Below are positions 28,346 to 36,857 of a DNA stretch of 64,000 bases, piece by piece. A program made the translations under genes and the position numbers. Source of the stretch: Bacteroidaceae bacterium (lineage in GTDB: Bacteria > Bacteroidota > Bacteroidia > Bacteroidales > Bacteroidaceae). Within the stretch, counting starts at the first letter, position 1. The number at the start of each line of letters is the position of its first letter. The DNA is taken from the NCBI GenBank assembly GCA_024398635.1, contig JAKSIV010000007.1, forward strand, positions 28,845 through 92,844, given 5' to 3'. The notes under the pieces were generated by a model. It was not told the DNA's origin. It saw nothing but the letters and a program-made list of their open reading frames with translations, and made no database searches.

Positions 28346-29500
28346 TTATTGCAGTCTCCTTGAACCATCACCGATGGTGACATCGTATATCTCGGGGATA
28401 ATACCGTATTTACGGGCATAGTCGCGTTTGACTTTTGACGTAAACTTGTCCGCAATGGTATCGCGCACCAGATTGATGGTACATCCTCCAAAACCGCCTC
28501 CCATTACACGGCTTCCGGTAACCCCGCACTCCTGTGCCGTCTTTACCAGAAAATCCAGTTCCGGGCAGCTTACCGTATAGTCATGGCTCAGTCCCCAGTG
28601 CGTCTCGTACATCTTCTTGCCTACAAGTTCGTAGTCACCCTCCTGGAGAGCTTCGCATACAGCCATGACACGCTCTTTTTCGTCCAGGACATAACGGGCG
28701 CGGCGGTAGTCGGCATCGGTCAGTCTCTCCTTGACGGCATCCAGCATCTGGTAGTTGGCATCACGCAGGGTCTCCACACCTCCGAACTCGCGGTTCATAA
28801 GCGCTACCGCCTTCTCACAGCTTTCCCGACGTTCGTTGTACTCGTTACCCAGCGAATGCTTGACCATGGAGTTGACAAGAATCATTTTGTATCCCGTGGG
28901 GTCAAACGGGAAGTACTCATATTCCAGTGAGCGGCAATCCAGACGTATAAGGCAGTCTTTCTTGCCGAATACCGATGCGAACTGGTCCATTATACCGCAC
29001 TTGACGCCGCAGTAGTTGTGCTCGGTGGCTTGTCCTATCTTGGCCAGTTCGAACTTGTCTACACGTCCGTCGGCGAACATCGTGTTCAGTGCAAAGGCAA
29101 AGACGCTCTCAAGCGCTGCCGATGATGACATGCCTGCTCCAAGTGGAACATCACCTGTGATTGCTGCGTTGAAACCGCCCACTGATACGCCACGCTCCTC
29201 CAGTTCACGGCACACCCCGAAAATGTAACACGCCCAATGCTCCTCCGGTTTTGAGGTGTCATCGAGCGTGAATTCCACGTAAGGGTACTCTTTCTGGTCA
29301 AGTGCCAGCAGGCATACCTTGCGTGAGCCGTTTCGGTATATTTCAATTGCAACACCCTTGTCCACAGCACCTGGAAATACGAAACCACCGTTATAGTCGG
29401 TGTGTTCGCCTATCAGGTTGATGCGACCGGGCGAAAAGTATAGGTCACCGCTCGTGCCGAATTGCTGGCGGAACCTGTTTCTCAGGGTGGTTGTATCCAT
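28346..29500 (-). CDS. galK: Galactokinase
   Basis: 384 residues. GHMP kinase motifs in order: SPGRINLIGEHTDYNGGFVFPGA near 22-44 (galactokinase signature), DVPLGAGMSSSAALE near 115-129 (ATP loop), and GVTGSRVMGGGFGGCTINLV near 333-352. The N-terminal part contacts galactose. It makes galactose 1-phosphate. No galT or galE is in the window, so the remaining Leloir steps must be encoded elsewhere. It starts 9 nt after the cytoplasmic epimerase gene. Confidence 0.95.
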   Translation of the reverse strand: MDTTTLRNRFRQQFGTSGDLYFSPGRINLIGEHTDYNGGFVFPGAVDKGVAIEIYRNGSRKVCLLALDQKEYPYVEFTLDDTSKPEEHWACYIFGVCRELEERGVSVGGFNAAITGDVPLGAGMSSSAALESVFAFALNTMFADGRVDKFELAKIGQATEHNYCGVKCGIMDQFASVFGKKDCLIRLDCRSLEYEYFPFDPTGYKMILVNSMVKHSLGNEYNERRESCEKAVALMNREFGGVETLRDANYQMLDAVKERLTDADYRRARYVLDEKERVMAVCEALQEGDYELVGKKMYETHWGLSHDYTVSCPELDFLVKTAQECGVTGSRVMGGGFGGCTINLVRDTIADKFTSKVKRDYARKYGIIPEIYDVTIGDGSRRLQ

Positions 29501-29509
29501 ACAGGGGGA

Positions 29510-30595
29510 TTATTCCACTCCGAAACGATAGATTGTTGTCTGTGTGTAAACCTCTCCAGGATTCAGGACCGTGGTGGGGAAATACGGATGGTTGGGGCTG
29601 TCGGGGAAATGTTCGGCCTCAAAGCATATGGCACAGCGCTTGGGCAGTGTCGATCCGTGGGCACATGTGCTGCCGCTGCAGTAGTTGCCTGAGTAGCACT
29701 GTACACCGGGCTCGGTTGTGTAGCACTCCAGAGTGCGGCCGCTTGCGGGGTCAACGCACTTGACGGCAAAACTCAACTCACCCGGCTCACGCTTGTTGAG
29801 AACCCAGCAATGGTCATAGCCGTTGCCGTTCTTGGTCTGCTGTCCCTGTCCGATACGCTCACCAACCTTGTGCGGGGTGCGGAAGTCGAACGGTGTTCCC
29901 TCAACTTTGTCGATTGTGCCCAGAGGAATTGCTGTGTCATCAATGGGAATATAGTGATCGGCGTTGATCGTCATATCGTAGTCCAGAACCGTGAGCGGGT
30001 TCTTCTTCATGCCGTTCAGTGTAAAGTAGGCATGCTGTGTCAGACATGCTACGGTCTTCTTGTCTGTTGTTGCCTCATACTCTATGGCCAACTCGTTGTC
30101 ATCGGTCAGACGATATGATACGTTTACGTCCAGGTTTCCGGGAAATCCCTCCTCGCCATCCTTGCATAGGTAGTGCAGTTTGATAGTCTGCTGGTCAGTC
30201 TGCTCGGCATCAAAAACACGCTTGTGGAAACCGGTGGGACCTCCGTGAAGGCTGTTGGGATCATTGTTGATGGCCAGTGTGTACTGCTTGCCGTCAAGTG
30301 TGAACTTTCCGTTTGCTATGCGGTTACCGTAACGGCCGATAAGTACGCTCAGGAAAGTCTCCTCGCTGTCCATGACGTGCTGGATGCTGTCATGACCCCA
30401 GACCACGCTCTCCATCTTACCGTTGCGGTCCGGCATCATTATGGCGCACAGTGCACCTGCAAAATTTGTTACGGCTATCTCTGCTCCCTTCTTGTTGCGG
30501 AGTATGTAAAGATCTGTTTTCTTACCCTGGACTGTTGCCTGAAAATCCTCTCTCTTGAGGCCGGCCAGATTGTCTTTAACAAAGAAATCACTCAT
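29510..30595 (-). CDS. galM: Aldose 1-epimerase, cytoplasmic
   Basis: 361 residues with no signal peptide (MSDFFVKDNLAGLKREDF), unlike its two paralogs in the same operon. Motifs: YGNRIANGKFTLDG, SLHGGPTGFHKR with the histidine, CLTQHAYFTLNGM, and CFEAEHFPDSPNHPYFPTTVLNPGEVYTQTT with the catalytic glutamate. It supplies alpha-D-galactose for galactokinase. First gene of the ara/gal operon; a 12-bp inverted repeat sits directly upstream. Confidence 0.93.
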   Translation of the reverse strand: MSDFFVKDNLAGLKREDFQATVQGKKTDLYILRNKKGAEIAVTNFAGALCAIMMPDRNGKMESVVWGHDSIQHVMDSEETFLSVLIGRYGNRIANGKFTLDGKQYTLAINNDPNSLHGGPTGFHKRVFDAEQTDQQTIKLHYLCKDGEEGFPGNLDVNVSYRLTDDNELAIEYEATTDKKTVACLTQHAYFTLNGMKKNPLTVLDYDMTINADHYIPIDDTAIPLGTIDKVEGTPFDFRTPHKVGERIGQGQQTKNGNGYDHCWVLNKREPGELSFAVKCVDPASGRTLECYTTEPGVQCYSGNYCSGSTCAHGSTLPKRCAICFEAEHFPDSPNHPYFPTTVLNPGEVYTQTTIYRFGVE

Positions 30596-30603
30596 ATAGT
30601 ATG

Positions 30604-30650
30604 ATTGGCTTAATTGGTTATTAAAAATAAAACACGCAAATTAAGCCAAT
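30604..30650. promoter_or_regulatory. 12-bp inverted repeat upstream of the ara/gal operon, probable operator
   Basis: ATTGGCTTAATT (30604-30615) and AATTAAGCCAAT (30639-30650) are perfect complements with a 23-nt spacer, centred 32 nt upstream of the first ATG. A near-consensus -7 box (TTAATTTG, complement of 30637-30644, 7 of 8) lies inside the distal arm, so a protein bound here would cover the promoter. The regulator is not encoded in the window; AraR-type control is the obvious candidate. Confidence 0.55.
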
Positions 30651-30684
30651 TTCAGATACTATTGCAAGCGATTGAGCTAAAAAA

Positions 30685-31998
30685 TCAGCCCTGAATAAAG
30701 AAATCCGGCATGGTAAGCAGGTCTGCCACCACGAAGGTGCTGCCGCCTACGAATATCAGGTCCTCGGGTGATGCTTCACGCTGTGCTGTGGTTACAGCCT
30801 GAGCTACAGTACGGAACACTCTGCCTGTCAGTCCAGACTCGCGTGCCAGATCCCTCAGCTTGCTTGCGTCAAGGGCTCTCTGGACCGAAGCCTGGGTAAA
30901 GTAGTACCGTGCGTTCTTGGGCATCAGGGCAAGCACATCGGTGATATCCTTGTCATTTACCATACCCATCACGATACGCAACTGCCCGAATCCGGGTTTT
31001 GAAGACAACTCCTCAAGATGTTGTGCAATGTATTTCAGTCCGTGGCTGTTGTGTCCGGTGTCGCAGATGATATCAGGCTTTTTGCCCACCCTCTGCCATC
31101 GGCCGCGCAGTCCTGTCATACGGCAAACATCCTTGAAACCCTTTCTGATGGCGGCTTCCGAGATGCTGAATTTATGTCGCTTAAGTTCGTCGATAGCTGT
31201 CAGAATGGTATTGGCATTCTTCTCCTGACACAATCCTGCCAGTCCGCTCTCAAGCGCGGGTAGGGCCGTGGTCTCGTAAACGACCTTGGACGGATTTATG
31301 TATTTATGCGAAATTATCTTACAATTATCCTGTGCAAATATAACTTTTGTCCCAACCTCCTCAGCTTTGCGTTCAAACACCGTTCGGGTAACATCGCTAT
31401 GCTCGCCGATCACCACCGGTACGTTCTTCTTGATTATTCCGGCCTTCTCGAAGGCAATCTGCTGCATGGTCTGGCCCAGGAATTTCATGTGGTCATAGCC
31501 GATATTGGTGATGACCGAGAGTACCGGCTTTATGATGTTGGTACAGTCCATTCGGCCGCCCAGACCGGTTTCGATAACTGCCACGTCAACCTCCTGCTCT
31601 GCAAACCAGCTGAAAGCCATGGCAGTCGTCACCTCAAAGAATGAAGGATGAAGCGGTTCCAGGAACTTGCGGTTTTTCTCGATGAAGCTGACCACGAACT
31701 CCGGACTCACCGGCTTGCCGTTCACTCTGATACGCTCGCGGAAATCAGTCAGATGGGGCGATGTGTAGAGTCCGGTCTTAAGGCCCGATGCCTGCAGTAT
31801 GGCGGCCAGGGTGTGCGATACGCTGCCCTTGCCGTTGGTGCCGGCTACATGTATGGTCTTGAACAGTTTGTGGGGGCATCCCAGGTGGTGGTCTATCGTC
31901 ACCGTATTGTAAAGGCCTTCTTTATATGCCTCCTGGCCTACGTTTTGGAAAAGGGGTGTTTGTGTGTAGAGGTAATCTACAGCTTCTTGGTAGTTCAC
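30685..31998 (-). CDS. folC: Bifunctional folylpolyglutamate/dihydrofolate synthase
   Basis: 437 residues. Mur-ligase fold: TIHVAGTNGKGSVSHTLAAIL near 48-68 (ATP loop), TSPHLTDFRERIRVNG, ETGLGGRMDCTN and GYDHMKFLG; the C-terminal domain has CDTGHNSHGLKYI. It adds glutamate to dihydropteroate and folates in the cytoplasm. Six nt downstream of dnaJ, so it belongs to the grpE-dnaJ-folC transcript. Confidence 0.94.
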   Translation of the reverse strand: MNYQEAVDYLYTQTPLFQNVGQEAYKEGLYNTVTIDHHLGCPHKLFKTIHVAGTNGKGSVSHTLAAILQASGLKTGLYTSPHLTDFRERIRVNGKPVSPEFVVSFIEKNRKFLEPLHPSFFEVTTAMAFSWFAEQEVDVAVIETGLGGRMDCTNIIKPVLSVITNIGYDHMKFLGQTMQQIAFEKAGIIKKNVPVVIGEHSDVTRTVFERKAEEVGTKVIFAQDNCKIISHKYINPSKVVYETTALPALESGLAGLCQEKNANTILTAIDELKRHKFSISEAAIRKGFKDVCRMTGLRGRWQRVGKKPDIICDTGHNSHGLKYIAQHLEELSSKPGFGQLRIVMGMVNDKDITDVLALMPKNARYYFTQASVQRALDASKLRDLARESGLTGRVFRTVAQAVTTAQREASPEDLIFVGGSTFVVADLLTMPDFFIQG

Positions 31999-32004
31999 TA
32001 TTGC

Positions 32005-33177
32005 TTAATCAAAATAACTTCGGAATTTTCGGAACAGTTTCTCCTTGACGGATGGAGTGGGCTGGAAATGGTCCGATGTCTGGAATTTCTCCATAGCCTG
32101 TTTCTCCTCCTTGGAGAGATTTTCCGGTATATAAACGCTTACGTTTACAATCATGTCGCCGCGGCGGCTGGTGTTGACCTCGGGGAGTCCCTTGCCGCGC
32201 AGACGCAGCATCTTGCCGGGCTGTGTGCCGGGTTCTATCTTGAGCTTGACGGCACCGTCCAGCGTGGGTATCTCTATGGCTCCGCCCAATGCGGCCTGCG
32301 GTACGGTAAGCAACAGGTTGTAGACCAGGTCGTTCTCGTCGCGAACCAGGTCTTTATGAGGAATCTCCTCAATCTGTACCAACAGGTTGCCGTTATAGCC
32401 GTTGTGCTTTCCGGCATTACCCTTGCCCTCCACTGAGAGCTGCATGCCTTCGGCTACGCCAGCCGGTATGCTTATCTCAACAATCTCCTCGCCATATACA
32501 ACGCCGTCACCGCTGCAATGCGGGCAACGGTCCTTGATTATCTTACCTTCACCACCGCAGCGTGGGCATACGGTCTGGGTCTGGACCATACCGAAGAAAC
32601 TCTGCTGGGTGCGCATAACCACACCTGAACCATGGCAGTCGGGGCATGTCTCTGCGGCCGATCCGTCCTTGGCGCCGGTGCCCTTGCAGTGCTGACAGGG
32701 AACCAGTTTCTTGAGTTTGAACTTCTTGGTTACGCCGGTGTTTATCTCCTCAAGTGTCAGTGCCACCTTAACCCTCAGGTCCGATCCTCTGGACTTGCGT
32801 TCTCCGCTGCGGCCTCGTGTACGGCTGCTCCCGAATCCGCCGAATCCGCCGAATCCTCCGCCTCCGAATATATCACCGAACATGGAGAATATATCATCCA
32901 TGGACATGCCTGCGCCGCTGAATCCGCCGCCTCCGCCGAATCCTCCTGCGCCGTTCAGACCGTCAAATCCGAACTGGTCGTATTTGGCCCTCTTGTCCGG
33001 GTCGCTCAGCACGCTGTAAGCCTCGGCAGCCTCCTTGAACTTCTCCTCGGCCTCCTTGTTGCCGGGGTTCTTGTCAGGGTGGTACTGGATGGCTTTCTTG
33101 CGGTAAGCCTTCTTTATCTCATCGGCTGTTGCGGTCTTGGGGACCTCAAGCACCTCATAGTAGTCTCTCTTAGCCAT
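32005..33177 (-). CDS. dnaJ: Chaperone DnaJ
   Basis: 390 residues, full type I architecture. J-domain 1-70 with the HPD motif in YHPDKNPGN; Gly/Phe-rich region about 75-130 ([19 protein letters not shown]); four CxxCxGxG zinc repeats about 155-225 ([32 protein letters not shown]); then the substrate-binding beta domains. It delivers clients to DnaK, which is not in the window. Four nt downstream of grpE. Confidence 0.97.
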   Translation of the reverse strand: MAKRDYYEVLEVPKTATADEIKKAYRKKAIQYHPDKNPGNKEAEEKFKEAAEAYSVLSDPDKRAKYDQFGFDGLNGAGGFGGGGGFSGAGMSMDDIFSMFGDIFGGGGFGGFGGFGSSRTRGRSGERKSRGSDLRVKVALTLEEINTGVTKKFKLKKLVPCQHCKGTGAKDGSAAETCPDCHGSGVVMRTQQSFFGMVQTQTVCPRCGGEGKIIKDRCPHCSGDGVVYGEEIVEISIPAGVAEGMQLSVEGKGNAGKHNGYNGNLLVQIEEIPHKDLVRDENDLVYNLLLTVPQAALGGAIEIPTLDGAVKLKIEPGTQPGKMLRLRGKGLPEVNTSRRGDMIVNVSVYIPENLSKEEKQAMEKFQTSDHFQPTPSVKEKLFRKFRSYFD

Positions 33178-33181
33178 ATCG

Positions 33182-33796
33182 TTATTCTCCTACGGCCACT
33201 TTGGCGTGGCGCAGCACTTTGTCGTTTAGTTTATATCCGTCGATGGCACAGTCCAGGACCTTGCCTTTCAGATCCTCGCTGGGTGCGGGAATCATGGCTA
33301 TGGCCTCATGGAAATCGGTATTGAAAGGCTCGTTCTTGGGTGAGATCTTCTGTAATCCCTTCTGCTCAAGAATGTGCATCAGCTTGTTGTAAATCAGCTC
33401 CACGCCCTCTTTGAGCGCGCTGTAATCCTCAGATTTTGCAGAGTTGGCAATTGCTCTCTCCAGGTCGTCAATGACCGGGAGTATGTCGGTTACGACACCT
33501 GCACTGCCGTTCAGGATAATCTCTGCTTTCTCCTTCATGGTGCGTTTGCGGTAGTTGTCGAATTCGGCCATCTGACGCAGCAGGCGGTCCTTGAGATCGG
33601 CTACCTCGGCTTCACTCTTGGCCAGCTTGGCCTCAACGGTCTCCTCTTCTGGCTCCTGGGGCGCGTCCTGATCGTTTTTGGAGTCGCTCTCCTTTGCGGA
33701 TTCGGCCTCCTGCTCCGCGCCGTTCAGAATCTCTTTTTCTTCGTCCTTCTCGGATTGGAAATTTTCTGACATTTTATGTTTGTTTTTTCTACTCAT
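33182..33796 (-). CDS. grpE: Nucleotide exchange factor GrpE
   Basis: 204 residues from the ATG at 33796 ([13 protein letters not shown]); the second ATG at 33772 is an alternative. The open frame extends upstream to 33871 but that part reads through a hairpin and is unlikely to be translated. A long acidic, disordered start (about 15-65) precedes a coiled coil ([36 protein letters not shown]) and the C-terminal head with [15 protein letters not shown]. It releases ADP from DnaK. Confidence 0.93.
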   Translation of the reverse strand: MSRKNKHKMSENFQSEKDEEKEILNGAEQEAESAKESDSKNDQDAPQEPEEETVEAKLAKSEAEVADLKDRLLRQMAEFDNYRKRTMKEKAEIILNGSAGVVTDILPVIDDLERAIANSAKSEDYSALKEGVELIYNKLMHILEQKGLQKISPKNEPFNTDFHEAIAMIPAPSEDLKGKVLDCAIDGYKLNDKVLRHAKVAVGE

Positions 33797-33837
33797 TTCT
33801 TCAATTCTTTCAATAACACCAGATATGCAGCAAACAT

Positions 33838-33872
33838 TGTGCCACGGCAGTGAGCGGTGACACAGTGGCACA
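33838..33872. promoter_or_regulatory. Inverted repeat upstream of grpE
   Basis: TGTGCCAC (33838-33845) and GTGGCACA (33865-33872) are perfect complements, 19-nt spacer, 42 nt upstream of the grpE ATG. The T-run lies on the wrong side to make it a terminator for cdd. It is not the CIRCE sequence of HrcA. It may be an operator or leader structure for the chaperone operon. Confidence 0.4.
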
Positions 33873-33888
33873 TTAAAAAAACATAAAC

Positions 33889-34371
33889 TTATTTCATAGA
33901 ATCGGCACCGAAACAGAACGGAAGGATAGCGTCAGTTCCTCCATCTATTATCATTGTGCCGTCTATACCGTAAAGGATATAGCGTATTGGCTTTCCTCCG
34001 CGTTGTTCGGTTTCGGCCAGAACCTGGCGGCATGCACCGCAAGGCGTGATGGGCTGTGCCGTATAACCTTTGTCGTTGCGTGCTGCAATAGCCAGGGCTA
34101 CAACGGCTTTGCCGGGGTGGGCATGGCCTGCTGTAAACAGTGCTGTCCTCTCGGCGCACAGTCCGGACGGGTAGGCGGCGTTCTCCTGATTGCTGCCTGT
34201 CACGATGGTTCCGTCATCAAGCAGCAGGGCGGCTCCGACTTTAAATCCGGAGTAGGGCGACCAGCTGCCGGCGGTAGCCTCTTTTGCGGCATTTACCAGA
34301 GTCAGGTCATTGCCTGCAAGTTCATCCTGTCCCAATAAACTCCACTCTATTGTACGGCTAAGCTTTTTCAT
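33889..34371 (-). CDS. cdd: Cytidine deaminase
   Basis: 160 residues. SPYSGFKVGAALLLDDG is the family opening; the zinc site is formed by the cysteine of CAERTAL (glutamate is the proton shuttle) and the two cysteines of PCGACRQVL. It deaminates cytidine and deoxycytidine to the uridines in pyrimidine salvage. Single gene; the plus-strand lipoprotein gene diverges from it. Confidence 0.94.
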   Translation of the reverse strand: MKKLSRTIEWSLLGQDELAGNDLTLVNAAKEATAGSWSPYSGFKVGAALLLDDGTIVTGSNQENAAYPSGLCAERTALFTAGHAHPGKAVVALAIAARNDKGYTAQPITPCGACRQVLAETEQRGGKPIRYILYGIDGTMIIDGGTDAILPFCFGADSMK

Positions 34372-34452
34372 ATGTTTTCTGTCAATTATCAGACCGCTAA
34401 GTTACTCTATTTTCGGCATATTTCACTAACTTCGCGTAACCATCCGAATAAA

Positions 34453-35355
34453 ATGAAAATACTCCGTTTCGCTTCAATTGCTTTGCTGCTGATGTCGGTA
34501 TCGTGCACTGTCTCCAAACAGGTGGTTCCCACGCATACGACAGCAAAGGATGCGTACTCGGACTATATAGCCCGTTACAGCAGTATGGCGGTGGAGCAGA
34601 TGAAAAAATACGGTATTCCCGCCAGTATCACTCTTGCGCAGGGACTTCTGGAATCTGATGCGGGACGCAGTACTCTGGCCACCAAGTGCAACAACCACTT
34701 CGGTATAAAGTGCCATAATGACTGGACCGGACGCAAGATGTATCACGATGATGATGAACGTCAGGAGTGTTTCCGCTGCTATAAGGATGCCGATGACTCA
34801 TTCCGCGACCATTCTCTGTTCCTGGTTAACGGAGCTCGTTACCAGTCTCTTTTCAAATTGGGCAGTACCGATTACAAGGGTTGGGCCAAGGGACTTAAGG
34901 CTGCCGGTTATGCTACCAGTCCCACATACGCTGATAAACTGATTGAACTCATTGAACGTTATGGTCTGGACCGTTATGACAGCAGGAACGGTGTTCGTCT
35001 TAAGCCGGGACAGATACCTCATCAGCCTTTGCTGGTAAACGGTCAGCGTTGCGTGCGCCTGCGTGAAGGCGAGACCCTCAAGGATATTGCACGTGAATAC
35101 GGCATGCAGCTCAGCTTGCTTCGTCGTTTCAATGAGGCCGAACGCAAGTTCGTCCCCCCGGTAGGAACCCTTATCTATCTGGAAAGAAAAAAGTCCCGTG
35201 CCGATAAAGAGCACAGGACCTATGTGGTAAAGAAGGGTGACAGCCTCTGGTCAATTTCCCAGCAGTTCGGGGTTAAGATGAAGCCTCTTGCAAATCGCAA
35301 CAATCTCTCTGACGAGAACCCGCTGTCTGTGGGTATGACCCTCCTTCTTCGCTGA
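34453..35355 (+). CDS. Glucosaminidase (GH73/FlgJ-like) lipoprotein with two LysM domains
   Basis: 300 residues from the ATG at 34453, where a signal sequence with lipobox begins (MKILRFASIALLLMSVSC). The glucosaminidase domain covers about 35-170: YGIPASITLAQGLLESDAGRSTLATKCNNHFGIKCH, with the catalytic glutamate in LLESDAG. LysM 1 is about 190-235 (RLREGETLKDIAREYGMQ) and LysM 2 about 255-300 (YVVKKGDSLWSISQQFGV). It cleaves or binds peptidoglycan in the periplasm. Its stop codon touches the stop codon of the convergent DUF4252 gene. Confidence 0.9.
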   Translation: MKILRFASIALLLMSVSCTVSKQVVPTHTTAKDAYSDYIARYSSMAVEQMKKYGIPASITLAQGLLESDAGRSTLATKCNNHFGIKCHNDWTGRKMYHDDDERQECFRCYKDADDSFRDHSLFLVNGARYQSLFKLGSTDYKGWAKGLKAAGYATSPTYADKLIELIERYGLDRYDSRNGVRLKPGQIPHQPLLVNGQRCVRLREGETLKDIAREYGMQLSLLRRFNEAERKFVPPVGTLIYLERKKSRADKEHRTYVVKKGDSLWSISQQFGVKMKPLANRNNLSDENPLSVGMTLLLR

Positions 35356-35853
35356 TTATTCCATATGTTGTGTCGCCTTGGCTATTGCCTTCTCCAGGTC
35401 GGCACGACTCATTGTGCCGTCTAAGCAGATGAATGTGAATGCCTCATACTCTGATGCCGTCATTATGAACTGGGTTACGGTCTTTTCGTTTCCGGTGGTG
35501 TAGATGCGTACCACTTCGCCCTTGTCCTTGATTTCCATCAGCATCTCAAAGTCATACTTCTTGATGAACTTATTGACATCGGCCTTGATCTCAGCGCATA
35601 GATCCGGGTCCTCACAGTCAAGCAGGTACATGGAGTTCAGGTTTTTGATTATGGATCCAAGGTCCATGGAACTGCCTTCACCAAGATCCATGTTGGGTAC
35701 CTTACCCATGAGTTTGAACATGGATGATGAGATGTACACTGCACTGACATTTTCATTGTCGGAATACTTATTGTAGATTCCTTTGCCGTCCTGTGCCCAG
35801 GCTCCGGCGGTGAGCAGAAACATTGCTGCCACAAATGCTGCTATTCTTTTCAT
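35356..35853 (-). CDS. DUF4252 domain protein, exported
   Basis: 165 residues with a signal peptide (MKRIAAFVAAMFLLTAGAWA). NVSAVYISSSMFKLMGKVP and the C-terminal FIMTASEYEAFTFICLDGTMSRADLEKA fit DUF4252, a Bacteroidetes family of unknown function usually found beside ECF sigma factors. It starts in a 4-nt overlap with the anti-sigma-like gene, so it is the third gene of that operon and probably a periplasmic component or target of the system. Confidence 0.8.
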   Translation of the reverse strand: MKRIAAFVAAMFLLTAGAWAQDGKGIYNKYSDNENVSAVYISSSMFKLMGKVPNMDLGEGSSMDLGSIIKNLNSMYLLDCEDPDLCAEIKADVNKFIKKYDFEMLMEIKDKGEVVRIYTTGNEKTVTQFIMTASEYEAFTFICLDGTMSRADLEKAIAKATQHME

Positions 35854-36272
35854 CTTAGTGCGTTTATCGTTTTGTCAATTACCGGTTCGGCTGCGTCGGC
35901 AATATCCATACCGGTGTTCATTTTCTCTGATATGAATCCGAATACCTGTTCCATCTGTACGTACGCCATCATAGGATCTTCAAACGTATCTTTGGGAGTG
36001 GGTATTGAATCCTGGAATGAAAGTCGCATGCCAATCGTGATTATTGCTATGGCTGCAGCGGGGTAGGAGATCATTCTCAGGATATTACGGTATCTCCTGT
36101 GGGTCGTACGGGTCTCCTTAACCTCCTCTTCCTCTTTGGATGCCATCTCCAGAGCGCGTGCCGTAACGGCTATGTCGTGCTTCAGTGAGGCCGGTACCTT
36201 GATACTCTTGTCGGATGCAATCCGGTCGAGTTCAAGCATACTCAGATTTTCAATATCTTCCAATCGTTTCAT
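35850..36272 (-). CDS. Putative anti-sigma factor, single membrane helix
   Basis: 140 residues. A helical cytoplasmic part (LSMLELDRIASDKSIKVPASLKHDI, coiled coil around 30-60), one membrane helix about 68-86 (MISYPAAAIAIITIGMRL), and a short periplasmic tail. It overlaps the ECF sigma gene by 4 nt upstream and the DUF4252 gene by 4 nt downstream. The anti-sigma role is inferred from gene position and topology; no zinc-binding HxxxCxxC motif is present. Confidence 0.65.
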   Translation of the reverse strand: MKRLEDIENLSMLELDRIASDKSIKVPASLKHDIAVTARALEMASKEEEEVKETRTTHRRYRNILRMISYPAAAIAIITIGMRLSFQDSIPTPKDTFEDPMMAYVQMEQVFGFISEKMNTGMDIADAAEPVIDKTINALR

Positions 36273-36772
36273 ATTTGGCTCCTTAATGACTTGCGGGCAT
36301 TGCTTAACAGTACCCTCAAAGTCAGATTAGACATTCCTGTTCTCTCTTCAATCTCGTCGTATGACATCTCCTCCAGCACATACATCTTCATCACGTCACG
36401 TTGGCGGGCGGGCAGCCGTTCAATAGCGGCCAGAACCCTTTCAAGTTTCTCTCGGGCGTCATAGTCTTCATCCACCGTGCGGGTCTCGGCTATGTCGGGT
36501 CCGGGTTCCATGCTCTGCACTCTCTGCTCCTTGCGGAGTTTGTCTATGCAGAGGTTCTTCATCAGTGTCGTGCAGTAAGCTTTAAAATTGAGAACTGTAT
36601 CCAGCTGGTCGCGGCTGTTCCACAGTTTTATGAAAAGATCCTGCACGGCATCATCGGCATCGGTCTGAGATTCCAGAATATAGTACGCCACCCTATAGAG
36701 CCCGTCGCTCAAGGACTTGTATGTTTCTGTTAGGACTTCAGGTGTCATCTGTTTCTTGACCGTTTCCGACAT
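36269..36772 (-). CDS. ECF-type RNA polymerase sigma factor
   Basis: 167 residues. Region 2: YKSLSDGLYRVAYYILESQTDADDAVQDLFIKLWNSRDQL, with the conserved DDAVQDLF helix. Region 4: IERLPARQRDVMKMYVLEEMSYDEIEERTGMSNLTLRVLLSNARKSLR with the HTH. It heads a three-gene operon with a putative membrane anti-sigma factor and a DUF4252 protein, a layout that suggests envelope-stress sensing. Confidence 0.92.
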   Translation of the reverse strand: MSETVKKQMTPEVLTETYKSLSDGLYRVAYYILESQTDADDAVQDLFIKLWNSRDQLDTVLNFKAYCTTLMKNLCIDKLRKEQRVQSMEPGPDIAETRTVDEDYDAREKLERVLAAIERLPARQRDVMKMYVLEEMSYDEIEERTGMSNLTLRVLLSNARKSLRSQI

Positions 36773-36828
36773 AATGACGCAACAACCCCGAAAGTGTTAA
36801 TGCATCAGTGCAGAAAAAATGAATAAAA

Positions 36829-36851
36829 AAGATAGCCGGTTGTTTGCCGGC
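36829..36851 (-). terminator. Terminator after rng
   Basis: On the minus strand GCCGG pairs with CCGGC across a 6-nt loop (36836-36851), followed by six T (36829-36834 complement). It lies 7 nt after the rng stop codon. Confidence 0.7.
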
Positions 36852-36857
36852 CTGGAA

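Noticed and set aside
31648..32436. Plus-strand frame (262 residues) spanning the folC-dnaJ junction
   Set aside because: Antisense to two conserved genes on the minus strand, no promoter and no recognisable domain.
32790..32960. Tandem repeat in glycine-rich DNA
   Set aside because: It is the Gly/Phe-rich linker of DnaJ, a normal part of that protein.
33838..33872. CIRCE (HrcA) operator for grpE
   Set aside because: The repeat is TGTGCCAC/GTGGCACA and the spacer is 19 nt; CIRCE needs TTAGCACTC with a 9-nt spacer and GAGTGCTAA.
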